Shown here: positions 7,904-18,292 of the stretch, piece after piece
Layout: each line of letters opens with the position of its first letter
How positions within the stretch are numbered: position 1 is the stretch's first letter
From: Chloroflexota bacterium
GTDB taxonomy: Bacteria; Chloroflexota; Dormibacteria; Dormibacterales; Dormibacteraceae
Direction: 5' to 3'
DNA: 32,349 nt
NCBI GenBank assembly: GCA_005889135.1
Contig: VBEK01000153.1
Coordinates: forward strand, 1-32,349
The notes under the pieces: generated by a model
What the model was told of the DNA's origin: nothing
The model's database searches: none
Seen by the model: the letters and a program-made list of their open reading frames with translations, nothing else
Translations under genes and position numbers: made by a program

Positions 7904-9817
7904 ATGCCAAAAACCGTAGGAATCGACCTGGGGACGACCAACTCGGTCATCGCCGTCATGGAAGGCGGCGAGCCTGTCGTCATTCCCAACTCCGAAGGTT
8001 CACGCACCACGCCCTCCGTCGTCGCGTTCACCAAGTCGGGTGAGCGGCTGGTGGGCACACTGGCCCGCCGCCAGGCGGCCGTCAACCCGGAGAACACCGT
8101 CTACTCGATCAAGCGTTTCATGGGCCGCAAGTTCGGTGAGGTCGACTCCGAGCGGAAGATCGTGCCCTACCAGGTCAAGCCCGGCAAGGACGACCGCGCC
8201 GTGGTGTTCGTCCCCAGCGCCAACAAGGAGTTCACGCCGGAAGAGATCTCGGCCATGATCCTGCAGAAGCTCAAGGCCGACGCCGAGGCGTACCTGGGCG
8301 AGAAGGTCGTCGACGCGGTGATCACCGTCCCCGCCTACTTCAACGACTCGCAGCGGCAGGCGACCAAAAACGCCGGCCAGATCGCAGGCCTGAACGTGCT
8401 CCGCATCATCAACGAGCCAACCGCCGCCTCCCTGGCCTACGGCCTGGAGAAGAAGGCCAACGAGACGATCCTCGTCTTCGACCTCGGCGGTGGGACCTTC
8501 GACGTCTCCGTGCTCGACGTGGGGGACGGGGTCTTCGAGGTCAAGGCGACCAATGGGGACACCCACCTTGGCGGCGACGACTACGACCGCCGCATCGTGG
8601 ACTGGCTCGCCGACGAGTTCAAGAAGCAGAACGGCATCGACCTGAAGGCCGACCGCCAGGCCCTGCAGCGCCTGACCGAGGCCGCGGAGAGGGCGAAGAT
8701 CGAGCTCTCGAGCCGGCTGGAGACGACGATCAACCTGCCCTTCATCACGGCGGACCAGACCGGTCCGAAGCACCTCGAGATGACGCTGACCCGCGCCAAG
8801 TTCGAGTCGCTGACCGCCGACCTGACCGAACGCTGCCGGCAGCCGTTCCTGTCCGCACTGAAGGACGCGAACCTCACGCCGCAGCAGATCAACGAGGTCG
8901 TGCTCGTCGGTGGCGCGACCCGCATGCCGATCATCCAGCAGCTGGTCAAGGACCTGCTCGGCGGCAAGGAGCCCCACAAGGGCGTCAACCCGGACGAGGT
9001 GGTCGCCGTCGGCGCCGCCATCCAGGCCGGCGTCCTGAAGGGCGAGGTCAAGGACATCCTGCTCCTGGACGTGACGCCGCTGTCCCTCGGCGTCGAGACC
9101 CTGGGCGGCGTCATGACCCGGCTGATCGACCGCAACACCACGATCCCGACCTCTCGCTCCCAGGTCTTTTCGACCGCAGCCGACAATCAGACGTCGGTCG
9201 AGGTCCACGTCCTGCAGGGCGAGCGCGACATGGCGCGTGACAACCGCACGCTCGGCCGCTTCCACCTGGACGGGATCCCGCCCGCGCCGCGGGGCATGCC
9301 GCAGATCGAGGTCACTTTCGACCTGGACGCCAACGGCATCCTCAACGTCAAGGCGCAGGACAAGGGCACCGGCCGGGAGCAGTCCGTCACCATCACGGCC
9401 TCCTCGACCCTGAACAAGGACGAGGTCGACAGGATGGTGAAGGAAGCCGAGGCGCACTCCTCGGAGGACCGCGCCAAGCGTGAAGAGGTGGAGCTCCGCA
9501 ACCAGGCGGACCACATGATCCACCAGGCCGAGAAGATCATCAAGGACAACGAGTCCCGCATCCCCGAGGACGTCAAGAGCGAGGTGAACACCAAGCTCGA
9601 GGCGCTGAAGACGGCGGCCAAGGGCTCGGACACCAAGGACCTGCAGCGCAAGATGGACGACTTCAACGAGTCGCTGCAGAAGATCGGCCAGCACATCTAC
9701 CAGCAGCAGGGCGCCGCGGCGCCGAGCGGAGCTGCGGACGACGGTTCCTCGTCCGGCGAGCAGAAGAAGGAAAAGGAAGGCGACGTGGTCGACGCCGACT
9801 ACCGCGAAGTCAACTAA
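7904..9817 (+). CDS. dnaK: Chaperone protein DnaK (Hsp70)
   Basis: 637 residues, full length. The ATPase domain shows the phosphate-1 loop GIDLGTTNS at the N-terminus, [27 protein letters not shown], the phosphate-2 loop [12 protein letters not shown] and [14 protein letters not shown]. The linker region ([17 protein letters not shown]) and the substrate-binding beta domain follow, then a helical lid and a disordered tail with a terminal [11 protein letters not shown]. It refolds proteins in the cytoplasm with DnaJ and GrpE, neither of which is nearby, so this is a stand-alone dnaK and not part of a grpE-dnaJ operon. GGAGG lies 11 bases before the ATG. A strong terminator follows 11 bases after the stop. 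Confidence 0.98.
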   Translation: MPKTVGIDLGTTNSVIAVMEGGEPVVIPNSEGSRTTPSVVAFTKSGERLVGTLARRQAAVNPENTVYSIKRFMGRKFGEVDSERKIVPYQVKPGKDDRAVVFVPSANKEFTPEEISAMILQKLKADAEAYLGEKVVDAVITVPAYFNDSQRQATKNAGQIAGLNVLRIINEPTAASLAYGLEKKANETILVFDLGGGTFDVSVLDVGDGVFEVKATNGDTHLGGDDYDRRIVDWLADEFKKQNGIDLKADRQALQRLTEAAERAKIELSSRLETTINLPFITADQTGPKHLEMTLTRAKFESLTADLTERCRQPFLSALKDANLTPQQINEVVLVGGATRMPIIQQLVKDLLGGKEPHKGVNPDEVVAVGAAIQAGVLKGEVKDILLLDVTPLSLGVETLGGVMTRLIDRNTTIPTSRSQVFSTAADNQTSVEVHVLQGERDMARDNRTLGRFHLDGIPPAPRGMPQIEVTFDLDANGILNVKAQDKGTGREQSVTITASSTLNKDEVDRMVKEAEAHSSEDRAKREEVELRNQADHMIHQAEKIIKDNESRIPEDVKSEVNTKLEALKTAAKGSDTKDLQRKMDDFNESLQKIGQHIYQQQGAAAPSGAADDGSSSGEQKKEKEGDVVDADYREVN

Positions 9818-9828
9818 GTAGCTCACCC

Positions 9829-9863
9829 AAGGGCTCGGATCGAGGTCCGAGCCCTTATTTTTT
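9829..9863 (+). terminator. Rho-independent terminator after dnaK
   Basis: An 11-bp perfect stem (AAGGGCTCGGA pairing with TCCGAGCCCTT) with the six-base loop TCGAGG is followed by ATTTTTT. This is a textbook intrinsic terminator and indicates that dnaK is monocistronic. The T-tract runs into the possible start region of the next gene. Confidence 0.92.
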
Positions 9864-11043
9864 GCCTGCCGTGCTTGCCTTCTTCCGTCGCCGCACCAGG
9901 TTGTGGGCGGTGGCGGGCGTCTGGACCGGCTCGCTGCTGACTGCCTTCAACGTCTACGCCGCGGCCGTCACCTACGTGCCTCAGTTCCTGGTCCGGAACG
10001 ACTTCCGGCTCGTGTATGGCGCGGCCCTGAACGCCTGGCAGCACGGGTACGGCCACCTCTACGACTTCGCGGGCCAGAAGGCTGCCGTTGAAGGATTGGG
10101 AGCTTACTGGTCTCCCTTTATCAACCCGCCGCCGCTTGCCTGGCTGGGCACCCTGTTCCTGCCTCTTCCCTTCGATGTGGCCGTCGTGCTGTGGACCGCA
10201 CTGGTATTCGCAGCCGCCCTGTTGGCGTGGTACCTGGTCGCGCCCGGCGCGGGGTTGACGCGCGCCGCGCATCTGGCTCTTTACGTGGGCCTGTTTCCGA
10301 CCGCTTTCGGGCTCATGGTCGGACAGCCCGTCGCGCTGGTGGCGGCGGCCGTCGCGGGCGCATGGTGGCTGGCGGAGCGGGATCGCCCGCTGGCGGCGGG
10401 GATCGTCCTGAGCCTGGTCGCGATCAAGCCGCAGCTGGCGCTCCTGGTCCCGCTGTGCCTGCTCGTCGCGGGCCGGCGCCGGATGTTCGTCGCCTGGCTG
10501 GCAGCCACGGCGGTGATGGTGGCGGTCGCACTGGTGCTGCTGGGCGGCGAGGGGCTCCAGCGCTACCGGGAGGCGCTTTCGCTAGCGTCCCAGTGGGAGC
10601 CAACACGGCGGTACGCAATCGCCGGTCCGCTGGGCCTGGGGCCGCAGGTCTACGCGGTCGAGGCGGTGGTCGTGCTCATCGCTGCGTTCGCCGCCTGGCG
10701 ACACCGCCACGGTGCCGTCGGAATGCCGATCGCCGTAGGGATGGTCGCGTCGCTTCTGTTCACGCCGTATGTCGGGTTCCAGGACTTCGCGATGCTGGTC
10801 GTCGCGGGCTGGCTGGTGCTGCGGTCCGGCGCGTCGCCGGTGCAGGTGGGCCTGATGGTGGTGGGCTACGCGCTGCTCGAGCTGGCCCTCGTGGTGCTGG
10901 CGGTGCCCATCCTGGTGGCCGAGGCCGCGCTGCTGGTCTCGCTCCTGGCGACGCCTGTGCCCAACCAGCGAGTGCCGGCGGTCGCGGCATTCGCGCGTCC
11001 GGGAAACCTGCGAGCGCCGGCGAATGCGGGAAACCCGGACTAG
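9862..11043 (+). CDS. DUF2029 / GT87-family membrane glycosyltransferase
   Basis: 393 residues if started at TTG 9862; a GTG at 9871 (390 residues) is as likely, because TATTTT lies nine bases before it. It is very hydrophobic, with about ten transmembrane helices. After the first helix comes the loop NDFRLVYGAALNAWQHGYGH followed by LYD, the DUF2029 hallmark with the presumed catalytic Asp. WSPFINPPPLAWL and later KPQLALLVPL are also typical. GT87 enzymes are polyprenyl-phosphate-mannose-dependent mannosyltransferases that build envelope glycans such as lipomannan in actinobacteria; the acceptor here is unknown. It is separated from dnaK by the terminator and ends eight bases before the convergent tRNA gene. 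Confidence 0.8.
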   Translation: MPAVLAFFRRRTRLWAVAGVWTGSLLTAFNVYAAAVTYVPQFLVRNDFRLVYGAALNAWQHGYGHLYDFAGQKAAVEGLGAYWSPFINPPPLAWLGTLFLPLPFDVAVVLWTALVFAAALLAWYLVAPGAGLTRAAHLALYVGLFPTAFGLMVGQPVALVAAAVAGAWWLAERDRPLAAGIVLSLVAIKPQLALLVPLCLLVAGRRRMFVAWLAATAVMVAVALVLLGGEGLQRYREALSLASQWEPTRRYAIAGPLGLGPQVYAVEAVVVLIAAFAAWRHRHGAVGMPIAVGMVASLLFTPYVGFQDFAMLVVAGWLVLRSGASPVQVGLMVVGYALLELALVVLAVPILVAEAALLVSLLATPVPNQRVPAVAAFARPGNLRAPANAGNPD

Positions 11044-11050
11044 CGCGACC

Positions 11051-11126
11051 TGGAGCCGACGGTGGGATTCGAACCCACGACCTGCCACTTACGAGGCGGC
11101 TGCTCTGCCAGCTGAGCTACGTCGGC
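11051..11126 (-). tRNA. tRNA-Thr (anticodon CGU), CCA encoded
   Basis: On the minus strand a complete cloverleaf can be folded. The acceptor stem GCCGACG (11126-11120) pairs with CGTCGGC. The D arm is GCTC/GAGC, the anticodon stem GCCGC/GTGGC (one G-U pair) with loop CTCGTAA and anticodon CGT. The T arm is GTGGG/CCCAC with loop TTCGAAT. The discriminator base is T and the terminal CCA is encoded (11053-11051). It reads the ACG threonine codon. It lies convergent to the GT87 gene and divergent from the GNAT gene. Confidence 0.95.
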
Positions 11127-11182
11127 GTCGACGCCGTCGCGATTTTGACGACGAATTCTGGAGATGTCGCGAAGGCCTACGT

Positions 11183-11197
11183 TAACATCGGTCGGGG
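11183..11197 (+). promoter_or_regulatory. TAACAT -10-like element before the GNAT gene
   Basis: TAACAT (11183-11188) ends nine bases before the ATG at 11198. Transcription would then start within about two bases of the start codon. No clear -35 hexamer and no convincing Shine-Dalgarno sequence are present. Confidence 0.4.
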
Positions 11198-11689
11198 ATG
11201 CGGACTCTCGACGTCGAACGCCTCGCGACGGGCGATTATGCCCTGATCAAGCCTCTTCTCGTGGAGCTGCACCTGACCGAGCAGATCCACTACGAGGACC
11301 ACCCGCAGCTGCCGCGCGAGGAGATCGAGCGACACCTGGCGGCGGTCCCTTCGGCCTTCCGCGGCGAGAACGTGATCTTCGTGGTCCGCGACGAGGTCGG
11401 CCGGGTCGTCGGCTTCTGCTGGATCGTCCTCTACGACCCCGGCACGGGGCTCGAGGGCGAGGTGGCGGAGCTCTACGTCGCCGAAGGGCACCGCGGCCGC
11501 GGCATCGGCGAGATGCTCGTCCGCCAGGCCGTGCGCCTGTTCGCCGAGCGGCGGGTGACGCTGGCGTACGTCTGGACGCGTCCCGACAACGAGGCCGCGG
11601 TCAAGCTCTACAGCGCGGTGGGCTTCGAGCCGAACCGGCAGCTCGTCATGACCTGGTACCCGCTCGAGCCACCGCCGCCGCAGAGCTGA
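11198..11689 (+). CDS. GNAT family N-acetyltransferase
   Basis: 163 residues, a single Gcn5-type acetyltransferase domain. The acetyl-CoA-binding motif A is clear: VAELYVAEGHRGRGIGEMLV, with the R/Q-x-x-G-x-G/A pyrophosphate loop as RGRGIG. The following helix (RQAVRLFAERR) and motif B (NEAAVKLYSAVGFEPNRQ) are typical. The N-terminal substrate side (LTEQIHYEDHPQLPREEIER) gives no hint of the acceptor, which could be a small molecule or a protein N-terminus. It stands alone in front of the HtrA-like gene, which has its own promoter element 29 bases after this stop. Confidence 0.88.
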   Translation: MRTLDVERLATGDYALIKPLLVELHLTEQIHYEDHPQLPREEIERHLAAVPSAFRGENVIFVVRDEVGRVVGFCWIVLYDPGTGLEGEVAELYVAEGHRGRGIGEMLVRQAVRLFAERRVTLAYVWTRPDNEAAVKLYSAVGFEPNRQLVMTWYPLEPPPPQS

Positions 11690-11718
11690 CCACACCCAAC
11701 CCCGGCGCGGCTCAAACC

Positions 11719-11730
11719 TAAGATCACCTC
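11719..11730 (+). promoter_or_regulatory. TAAGAT -10-like element 6 bases before the HtrA-like gene
   Basis: TAAGAT (11719-11724), then the six bases CACCTC and the ATG at 11731. With usual spacing, transcription would start at or next to the A of ATG, giving a leaderless mRNA. Confidence 0.5.
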
Positions 11731-12795
11731 ATGCGTCCCGTTTGGCGTCCCCTCCTGGCCATCACGGCCGGCCTGCTGGTGACGATCCTCGTGGCCGCCG
11801 GAGTCACGCTGGCCATCCTCCGCCTCGAGTCGCGCACCAACCCGCAGCAGGTGAACCTCCAGCCCGGGGTGACCCTCACCCAGGACTCGGCCATCGTCCA
11901 GGCGGCGGCCAAGGGCCGGCCCGCCGTGGTGTCGGTGGTCACCCAGCACCAGCCCGCCATCGTGCGTGGCTCCGGATACCTGGCCACGTCTGACGGCTAC
12001 ATCGTGACCAGCATCAACGTCATCGCCGGCGCCAACGGCCTGACCGTCCTCGTGCCCGGGGACCCTGCCACGCACGCGGCGCGGCTGGTCGACTACGACT
12101 GCCAGACCGGCGTGGCAGTGATCAAGATCGACAAGGTGAGCGGTCTCCCCACTCTCGTCTTCGCCGACCCCGCGGCGCTCGTCCAGGGACAGGTGATCGT
12201 CGCCGTGGGTGGCCCGGTCGACGGCGGCGCCGTCACCCCGGGCTACGTGAGCGCGATGCACCGTGTCACCTCGGCCAAGGACCCGGTGAATCTGGGCCAC
12301 GCCGTGCAGTTCAGCGACACCATCCAGACCAACCTGCCGATCGACGATGGGACGGCCGGCGGGCCGCTGCTCAACGTCAGCAGCCAGGTGGTGGGCATCG
12401 CCATGGCCGCGTCCACAGAGCAGGCGGGGTTCGGCCTCAACGTGGCCGACATCCAGGACGACGTGACCCAGATCCTTTCCACCGGCCAGCTCGTGGTCGC
12501 CTCCGTCGGGGCGACGACGGCCGACGTCACACCTGAAATCGCGGCGCTGGGCGGCGGGGCTCAGGGCGCGCAGGTGCTCGTGGTCGAAAAGGGCGGCCCG
12601 GCTGCTCTCGCGGGTCTGCAGAGCGGCGACGTCATCACCCAGCTGGATGACGTTCGCATCGACGCCGCCCACCCGCTCTCCCTTTTGCTGCGCTCGCGCT
12701 TTCACGCCAACCAGCGCGTGACGGTCACCTACACACGCGGGAAGAGCTCGACCCAGGCGGAGCTCACGCTCACCGGCCAGCACCCAACCTGCTGA
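11731..12795 (+). CDS. HtrA/DegP-like trypsin-fold protein with PDZ domain, catalytic triad lost
   Basis: 354 residues: an N-terminal membrane anchor (residues 8-30), a trypsin-like S1C domain (about 50-250) and a C-terminal PDZ domain (about 255-350; VVEKGGPAALAGLQSGDVIT). The fold landmarks of HtrA are clear, but each catalytic position is changed. GYIVTNNHVV has become GYIVTSINVI (His to Asn96), the D-x-AV-x-KI segment reads TGVAVIKI (Asp to Gly127), and GNSGGPL reads GTAGGPL (Ser to Ala209). Without all three residues it should not be a serine protease. It is more likely an envelope scaffold, peptide sensor or chaperone using its PDZ domain. Its stop overlaps the argS start (TGATG), so the two are translationally coupled. 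Confidence 0.85.
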   Translation: MRPVWRPLLAITAGLLVTILVAAGVTLAILRLESRTNPQQVNLQPGVTLTQDSAIVQAAAKGRPAVVSVVTQHQPAIVRGSGYLATSDGYIVTSINVIAGANGLTVLVPGDPATHAARLVDYDCQTGVAVIKIDKVSGLPTLVFADPAALVQGQVIVAVGGPVDGGAVTPGYVSAMHRVTSAKDPVNLGHAVQFSDTIQTNLPIDDGTAGGPLLNVSSQVVGIAMAASTEQAGFGLNVADIQDDVTQILSTGQLVVASVGATTADVTPEIAALGGGAQGAQVLVVEKGGPAALAGLQSGDVITQLDDVRIDAAHPLSLLLRSRFHANQRVTVTYTRGKSSTQAELTLTGQHPTC

Positions 12796-14444
12796 TGGTT
12801 CGCGACGCCATCCACAGGGCGCTGGTCGACGCCGTCCGCGGCCTCGGCGTCGACGGCGAGCTTCCGGATCTCGAGCTCGGACGGGCGAAAGTGCCCGCGC
12901 ACGGCGACTACGCGAGCTCGGCCGGTATGAAGCTCGCCCGGGTCCTGCGCCGCCGCCCCGACGAGATCGCCGGCGAGCTCTCGAGCAAGATCGTGGCGCC
13001 CGACGGAGCATTCACCGCCGAGGCGGCCGGCGGCTATGTCAACTTCCGGCTCACGGACGACTGGCTGCGCCGGCTAGTGGCCGACGTCCACCCTGGCTAC
13101 GGGGCACGCGACCTTGGGCACGGTGAGCGGCTGCAGGTCGAGTTCGGGAGCATAAACCCGACCGGTCCTCTGCACATCGGCCACGGCCGCGGCGTCACCC
13201 TCGGCGACTCGATCGCGCGCCTGCTCGTGTTCACGGGGCACTCGGTGCACCGCGAGTACTACGTCAACTCCGACAACACCCAGACCCGTCGCTTCGGTGC
13301 TTCGGTCTACGCGCGGCTCCACGACATGGAGCCGCCCGAGGGGGGGTATCTCGGCGATTACGTGAAAGAGGTCGCCGAGATGGCGAGACGCGACCTCCCC
13401 GGCATCGACCGCGAGCCCGAGGAGGTCGCCGAGCCGAGGCTGCGCCGCTACGCCATGGAAAAGGTGATCGAGCAGATCCGGGCCTCGGTCGCTCGGCTTG
13501 GCGTGCGCTATGACGAGTGGTTCTGGGAGGACAGCATCTGGCAGTCGGGCCTGGGCAAGCAGGCGATCGACCGGCTGCGCGAGTCCGGCCACCTCCGGGA
13601 GCGCGACGGCGCCCTGTGGTTCGGCGAGCCGGACGACGAAGGGGAGGAGGAGCAGCGCGTCGTCATCCGCGCGAACGGCCAGCCGACGTACTTTGCCTCA
13701 GACCTGGGCTACCTCCTGAGTCGCTTCGAGCAACGCACCTTCAACCGAGTGATAGAGGTGTGGGCCGCCGACCACCACGGCTACGTGCCCCGAATGAAGG
13801 CGGCAGCCGCGGCGCTCGGCCTGGACCCGGAAAAGCTGGTCATCATCATCCACCAGCTCGTCAACCTGAAAGAAGGCGCCCCGCGCAGCGGACAGAAGGT
13901 CAAGATGTCCAAGCGAGCGGGACGCTTTGTCACCCTGGACGAGCTCATCGACCGGGTCGGCTCTGACGCGGTGCGCTACTTCTATCTCCTGCGGTCGCCC
14001 GACACGACCATCGAGTTCGACCTCGAGCTGGCGGTGACGCAGGGCAACGAGAACCCGGTGTACTACGCGCAGTACGCCCACGCGCGCCTGGCGAATGTCG
14101 AATCCGCGGCGCGCGAGCGCCATGCGAACCTGCCCGCGAGCGCGGACGTCTCGCTGCTGACCCAACCGTGGGAGCTGGACGTCGCCCGCCAGCTCGCGTT
14201 CTGGCCCGACGTCGTCGAGGACTCGACCCGGCTCCTCGAGCCGCACCGCATTCCTTATTACGTGCACGACCTGGCGACGTCGGTGCACCGGTTCTACCAC
14301 GCGGGCAACGCGCAGAGCGAGCACCGGGTGGTCGTCGACGACGTGACGTTAACAAGGGCCAGGCTGGAGCTGTGCCGCGCCGCGCGTCACACTTTGAAGA
14401 CCGCGCTCGACCTCATGGGCGTCAGCGCGCCGGAACGAATGTAA
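12795..14444 (+). CDS. argS: Arginyl-tRNA synthetase
   Basis: 549 residues, normal for class I ArgRS. The N-terminal Arg-S domain (residues about 1-90, with KVPAHGDYASSAGMKLA) recognises the tRNA D-loop. The catalytic domain carries FGSINPTGPLHIGHGRG with HIGH at 127-130 and the KMSK motif at 370-373 (KMSKRAGRF). ALDLMGVSAPERM at the end is the usual DALRxxLxxLG(V)xxPERM ending of the anticodon-binding DALR domain. It charges tRNA-Arg with arginine in the cytoplasm. The ATG overlaps the stop of the HtrA-like gene by one base. The next gene starts 19 bases after its stop and has its own Shine-Dalgarno sequence, so a three-gene operon is likely. Confidence 0.97.
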   Translation: MVRDAIHRALVDAVRGLGVDGELPDLELGRAKVPAHGDYASSAGMKLARVLRRRPDEIAGELSSKIVAPDGAFTAEAAGGYVNFRLTDDWLRRLVADVHPGYGARDLGHGERLQVEFGSINPTGPLHIGHGRGVTLGDSIARLLVFTGHSVHREYYVNSDNTQTRRFGASVYARLHDMEPPEGGYLGDYVKEVAEMARRDLPGIDREPEEVAEPRLRRYAMEKVIEQIRASVARLGVRYDEWFWEDSIWQSGLGKQAIDRLRESGHLRERDGALWFGEPDDEGEEEQRVVIRANGQPTYFASDLGYLLSRFEQRTFNRVIEVWAADHHGYVPRMKAAAAALGLDPEKLVIIIHQLVNLKEGAPRSGQKVKMSKRAGRFVTLDELIDRVGSDAVRYFYLLRSPDTTIEFDLELAVTQGNENPVYYAQYAHARLANVESAARERHANLPASADVSLLTQPWELDVARQLAFWPDVVEDSTRLLEPHRIPYYVHDLATSVHRFYHAGNAQSEHRVVVDDVTLTRARLELCRAARHTLKTALDLMGVSAPERM

Positions 14445-14463
14445 GGACGCGAGGAGAAAGCAT

Positions 14464-15114
14464 TTGGACGTCACCTGGCTTGGCCACGGCTGCTTCCGGC
14501 TTCGAGGCCGCGGGGCCGCGGTCGTCACCGACCCGTACCCGCCGGCCATCGGCCTGAAGCTGAGCCGCATGGACGCCGAGGTGGTGACGGTCAGCCACGA
14601 CCACGAGAACCACAGCTACACGCAGGTGGTGCGCGACGGCGCGTACGAGATCCGCGGGCCGGGCGAGTACGAGGTCGCGGGCGTGAGCGTGATCGGCGTG
14701 CCGACGTACCACGACGAGCAGAGAGGGGCCAGGCACGGCCGCAACACCGTCTACCTGATCGAGATCGACGACGTCAGGGTGTGCCACCTCGGAGACCTGG
14801 GGCACAAGCTGGACGACGCCGAGGCGGAGGCGGTGGCGTCGCCGGACGTGCTCCTGGTCCCCGTGGGCGGCCGGACGGCGATGAACGCCGCCCAGGCGGC
14901 CGAGGTCGTGCGCCAGCTGGAGCCCCGCTACGTGGTGCCAATGCACTACGCCATCCCCGGCCTGAAGCTGGAGCTGGACCCGATCGACCGCTTCCTCAAG
15001 GAGATGGGCGTGACGGCGTCCGAGCCGCAGCCCAAGCTTGCGGTCCAGAAGTCGTCCGTCAGCGAGTACGAGACGAAGGTCGTCGTCCTGGAACCCAAGG
15101 CGGAACCCCGCTAG
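14464..15114 (+). CDS. MBL-fold metal-dependent hydrolase, UlaG-like
   Basis: 216 residues starting at TTG, with GAGGAG placed eight bases before it. It is a metallo-beta-lactamase fold of the compact UlaG/Lactamase_B_3 type. It begins with DVTWLGHGCFRLRG, the metal motif is SHDHENH, the second block is GEYEVAGVSVIGVPTYHD, and VCHLGDLGHKLDD supplies the bridging Asp. VVPMHYAIPGLK gives the last His. The UlaG family includes L-ascorbate-6-phosphate lactonase and many uncharacterised Zn or Mn hydrolases; the substrate cannot be inferred here. It ends four bases before the tandem repeats that fill the gap to pyrG. Confidence 0.85.
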   Translation: MDVTWLGHGCFRLRGRGAAVVTDPYPPAIGLKLSRMDAEVVTVSHDHENHSYTQVVRDGAYEIRGPGEYEVAGVSVIGVPTYHDEQRGARHGRNTVYLIEIDDVRVCHLGDLGHKLDDAEAEAVASPDVLLVPVGGRTAMNAAQAAEVVRQLEPRYVVPMHYAIPGLKLELDPIDRFLKEMGVTASEPQPKLAVQKSSVSEYETKVVVLEPKAEPR

Positions 15115-15118
15115 ACAT

Positions 15119-15291
15119 ATGAGCGGCAACCCTCCGGGTTTCCGCTCATCGGGCCGCTACGCGGCCCTGCTCACCTTCCGGGGGTTGGGATCGCCTAAGT
15201 AGCCTTCCACCTACGACGCCTGGCGTGCCGACACGACGCGCCACGCAGCCGGGCGAAGCCCGGCTGCCAAAGTCATTGCGGGTTAGACGTG
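15119..15291. repeat. Structured intergenic repeat, copy 1 (173 bp)
   Basis: First of three head-to-tail copies filling most of 15115-15620. The unit holds three stable hairpins. The first has stem ATGAGCGG/CCGCTCAT extended by AACCC/GGGTT around a TCC loop. The second is GGGCCGC/GCGGCCC with a TAC loop. The third, at 15245-15267, is a perfect 10-bp stem GCAGCCGGGC with a GAA loop. None is followed by a T-tract. Short reading frames here are not credible genes. Confidence 0.9.
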
Positions 15292-15463
15292 ATGAGCGGC
15301 AACCCTCCGGGTTTCCGCTCATCGGGCCGCTGCGCGGCCTTGCTCACCTTCCGGGAGTTGGGATCGCTTAAGTAGCCTTCCACCTACGACGCCTGGCGTC
15401 CCGACATGACGTGGGATGCAGCCGGGCGAAGCCCGGCTGCCAAGTCATCGCGGGTTGGAACTT
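15292..15463. repeat. Structured intergenic repeat, copy 2 (172 bp)
   Basis: Near-identical to copy 1 (roughly nine of ten bases by eye). The three hairpins are kept: the first is unchanged, the second has loop TGC in place of TAC, and the third, at 15418-15440, is identical. The differences cluster in the linkers between stems. Confidence 0.9.
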
Positions 15464-15566
15464 GTAAGCGGCAACCCTCCGGGTTTCCGCTCATCGGGCC
15501 GCTGCGCGGCCCTGCTCACCTTCCGGGGGCTGCGATTCGCCTTAGTAGCTTTCCACGGGTTAGAGG
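15464..15566. repeat. Structured intergenic repeat, copy 3 (internally deleted, about 103 bp)
   Basis: The copy starts GTAAGCGG in place of ATGAGCGG, so the first stem is weakened. The GGGCCGC hairpin is kept. After TTTCCAC it jumps to GGGTTAGA, which is the end of copy 1. The segment with the 10-bp GAA-loop hairpin is therefore missing. The remaining bases to 15620 hold the pyrG promoter and leader. Confidence 0.85.
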
Positions 15567-15567
15567 T

Positions 15568-17276
<1,709 letters not shown>

Positions 17277-17286
17277 GAAGGAACAA

Positions 17287-18282
17287 TTGGAGCAGCACGG
17301 GAGCGGCATTCCTTCTTCGGGGCCTGCGGGGCCCGCGGCCCAGCTCCCGACGAGCAGGGAGCGGCGGGACGATCTTGGCCTAAGCCTCGTGCACGTGACC
17401 GAGGCCGCGGCGCTCGCGTGCGCGGGCCTCCTCGGCAAAGGCGACGCGGAGGCGGTGAGCGACGTCGCGGGCGAGGCGATGCGGCGCGCGCTCGAGTCCT
17501 CGGGCATCACGGGCACCGTCATCCTGAGCCCGCGCCCGCAGGCGCACCTACCGCAGGGCGCGGTCATCGGAGGTGGCGAGCAGAAGGTCGACCTCGGCGT
17601 CTACCCGGTCGAAGGCGCGAGCCAGGTCGCCCGGGGCCACATCAACGCGGTCTCCATCGTCGTCGCCGTCGAACCGGGCGGTTTCGCGTCGCCGCCGGCG
17701 GTGGCGCAGATGGAGAAGTTCGTCGCCGGGCCTCGCGCCCGTGGCGCCATCGATCTCGACGACCCGGTGGCGGACAACTTGCGCCGGGTCGCGTTCGCTC
17801 ACGACCTGCGAGTCCAGGACCTGACCGTGGCCATCCTCGAGCGGCCGCGCCACCAGGAGCTGATCGCCGACGTCGCCGCGGCCAGGGCGCGCATCCGCAC
17901 CCTGGAGGAGGGCGACGTCGCCAGCGCCGTGATGGCCGCGATCGCCGGCAGCGGGATCGACGCCGCGATCGGCATCGGCGACCTCCACGCCACGCTGATC
18001 GCCGCCTGCGCCGTGCGCTGCCTGGGGGGCGAGTTCGCCGCCAGGCTGATGCCGCGCAACGACGCCGAGCGCGCGTTGATCGGCGAACTGGCCTCCCACG
18101 TCTACAGCCTGGCCGAGCTCGCCCCGGCCGCAGACGTGGCGGTGGCGATCACCGGCGTCACCGGCGGCCCGCTCCTTCCCGGGGTGAGCTTCGGGAGCGG
18201 GTTTGCGGAATCGTCGTCGCTGGTGATGTCCAGCCGCCACGGGACGGTGCGCCGCCTCACGACGCGCCACCATCCGGTCTAG
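17287..18282 (+). CDS. glpX: GlpX-family (class II fructose-1,6-bisphosphatase) protein with degenerate metal site
   Basis: 331 residues from TTG, with AGAAGGA before it. It aligns end to end with GlpX: VTEAAALACAGLLGKGD, the MEKFVAGPRARGAIDLDDPV block, VADNLRRVA, RCLGGEFAARL, and the C-terminal ITGVTGGPLLPGV and GTVRRLTTRH. The ligands known from E. coli GlpX are only partly kept. Asp53 (E. coli Asp33) and Glu109 (Glu88) remain. The GEGE loop has become SPRP (81-84), Asp85 is Tyr106, and the Glu of GGAPEG (Glu213) is His234. A normal bisphosphatase reaction is therefore doubtful, and a regulatory or altered-substrate role is possible. The N-terminal 25 residues are a low-complexity extension. 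Confidence 0.8.
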   Translation: MEQHGSGIPSSGPAGPAAQLPTSRERRDDLGLSLVHVTEAAALACAGLLGKGDAEAVSDVAGEAMRRALESSGITGTVILSPRPQAHLPQGAVIGGGEQKVDLGVYPVEGASQVARGHINAVSIVVAVEPGGFASPPAVAQMEKFVAGPRARGAIDLDDPVADNLRRVAFAHDLRVQDLTVAILERPRHQELIADVAAARARIRTLEEGDVASAVMAAIAGSGIDAAIGIGDLHATLIAACAVRCLGGEFAARLMPRNDAERALIGELASHVYSLAELAPAADVAVAITGVTGGPLLPGVSFGSGFAESSSLVMSSRHGTVRRLTTRHHPV

Positions 18283-18292
18283 GGACCGGATT

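Noticed and set aside
8000-9826. Very long minus-strand open frame opposite dnaK (about 600 codons)
   Set aside because: It is a codon-bias shadow of dnaK in high-GC DNA; its translation is Val/Asp/Leu-rich low complexity without motifs or a start signal.
15119-15566. CRISPR array
   Set aside because: The units are long, tandem and near-identical throughout, with no short repeat alternating with unique spacers, and there are no cas genes.
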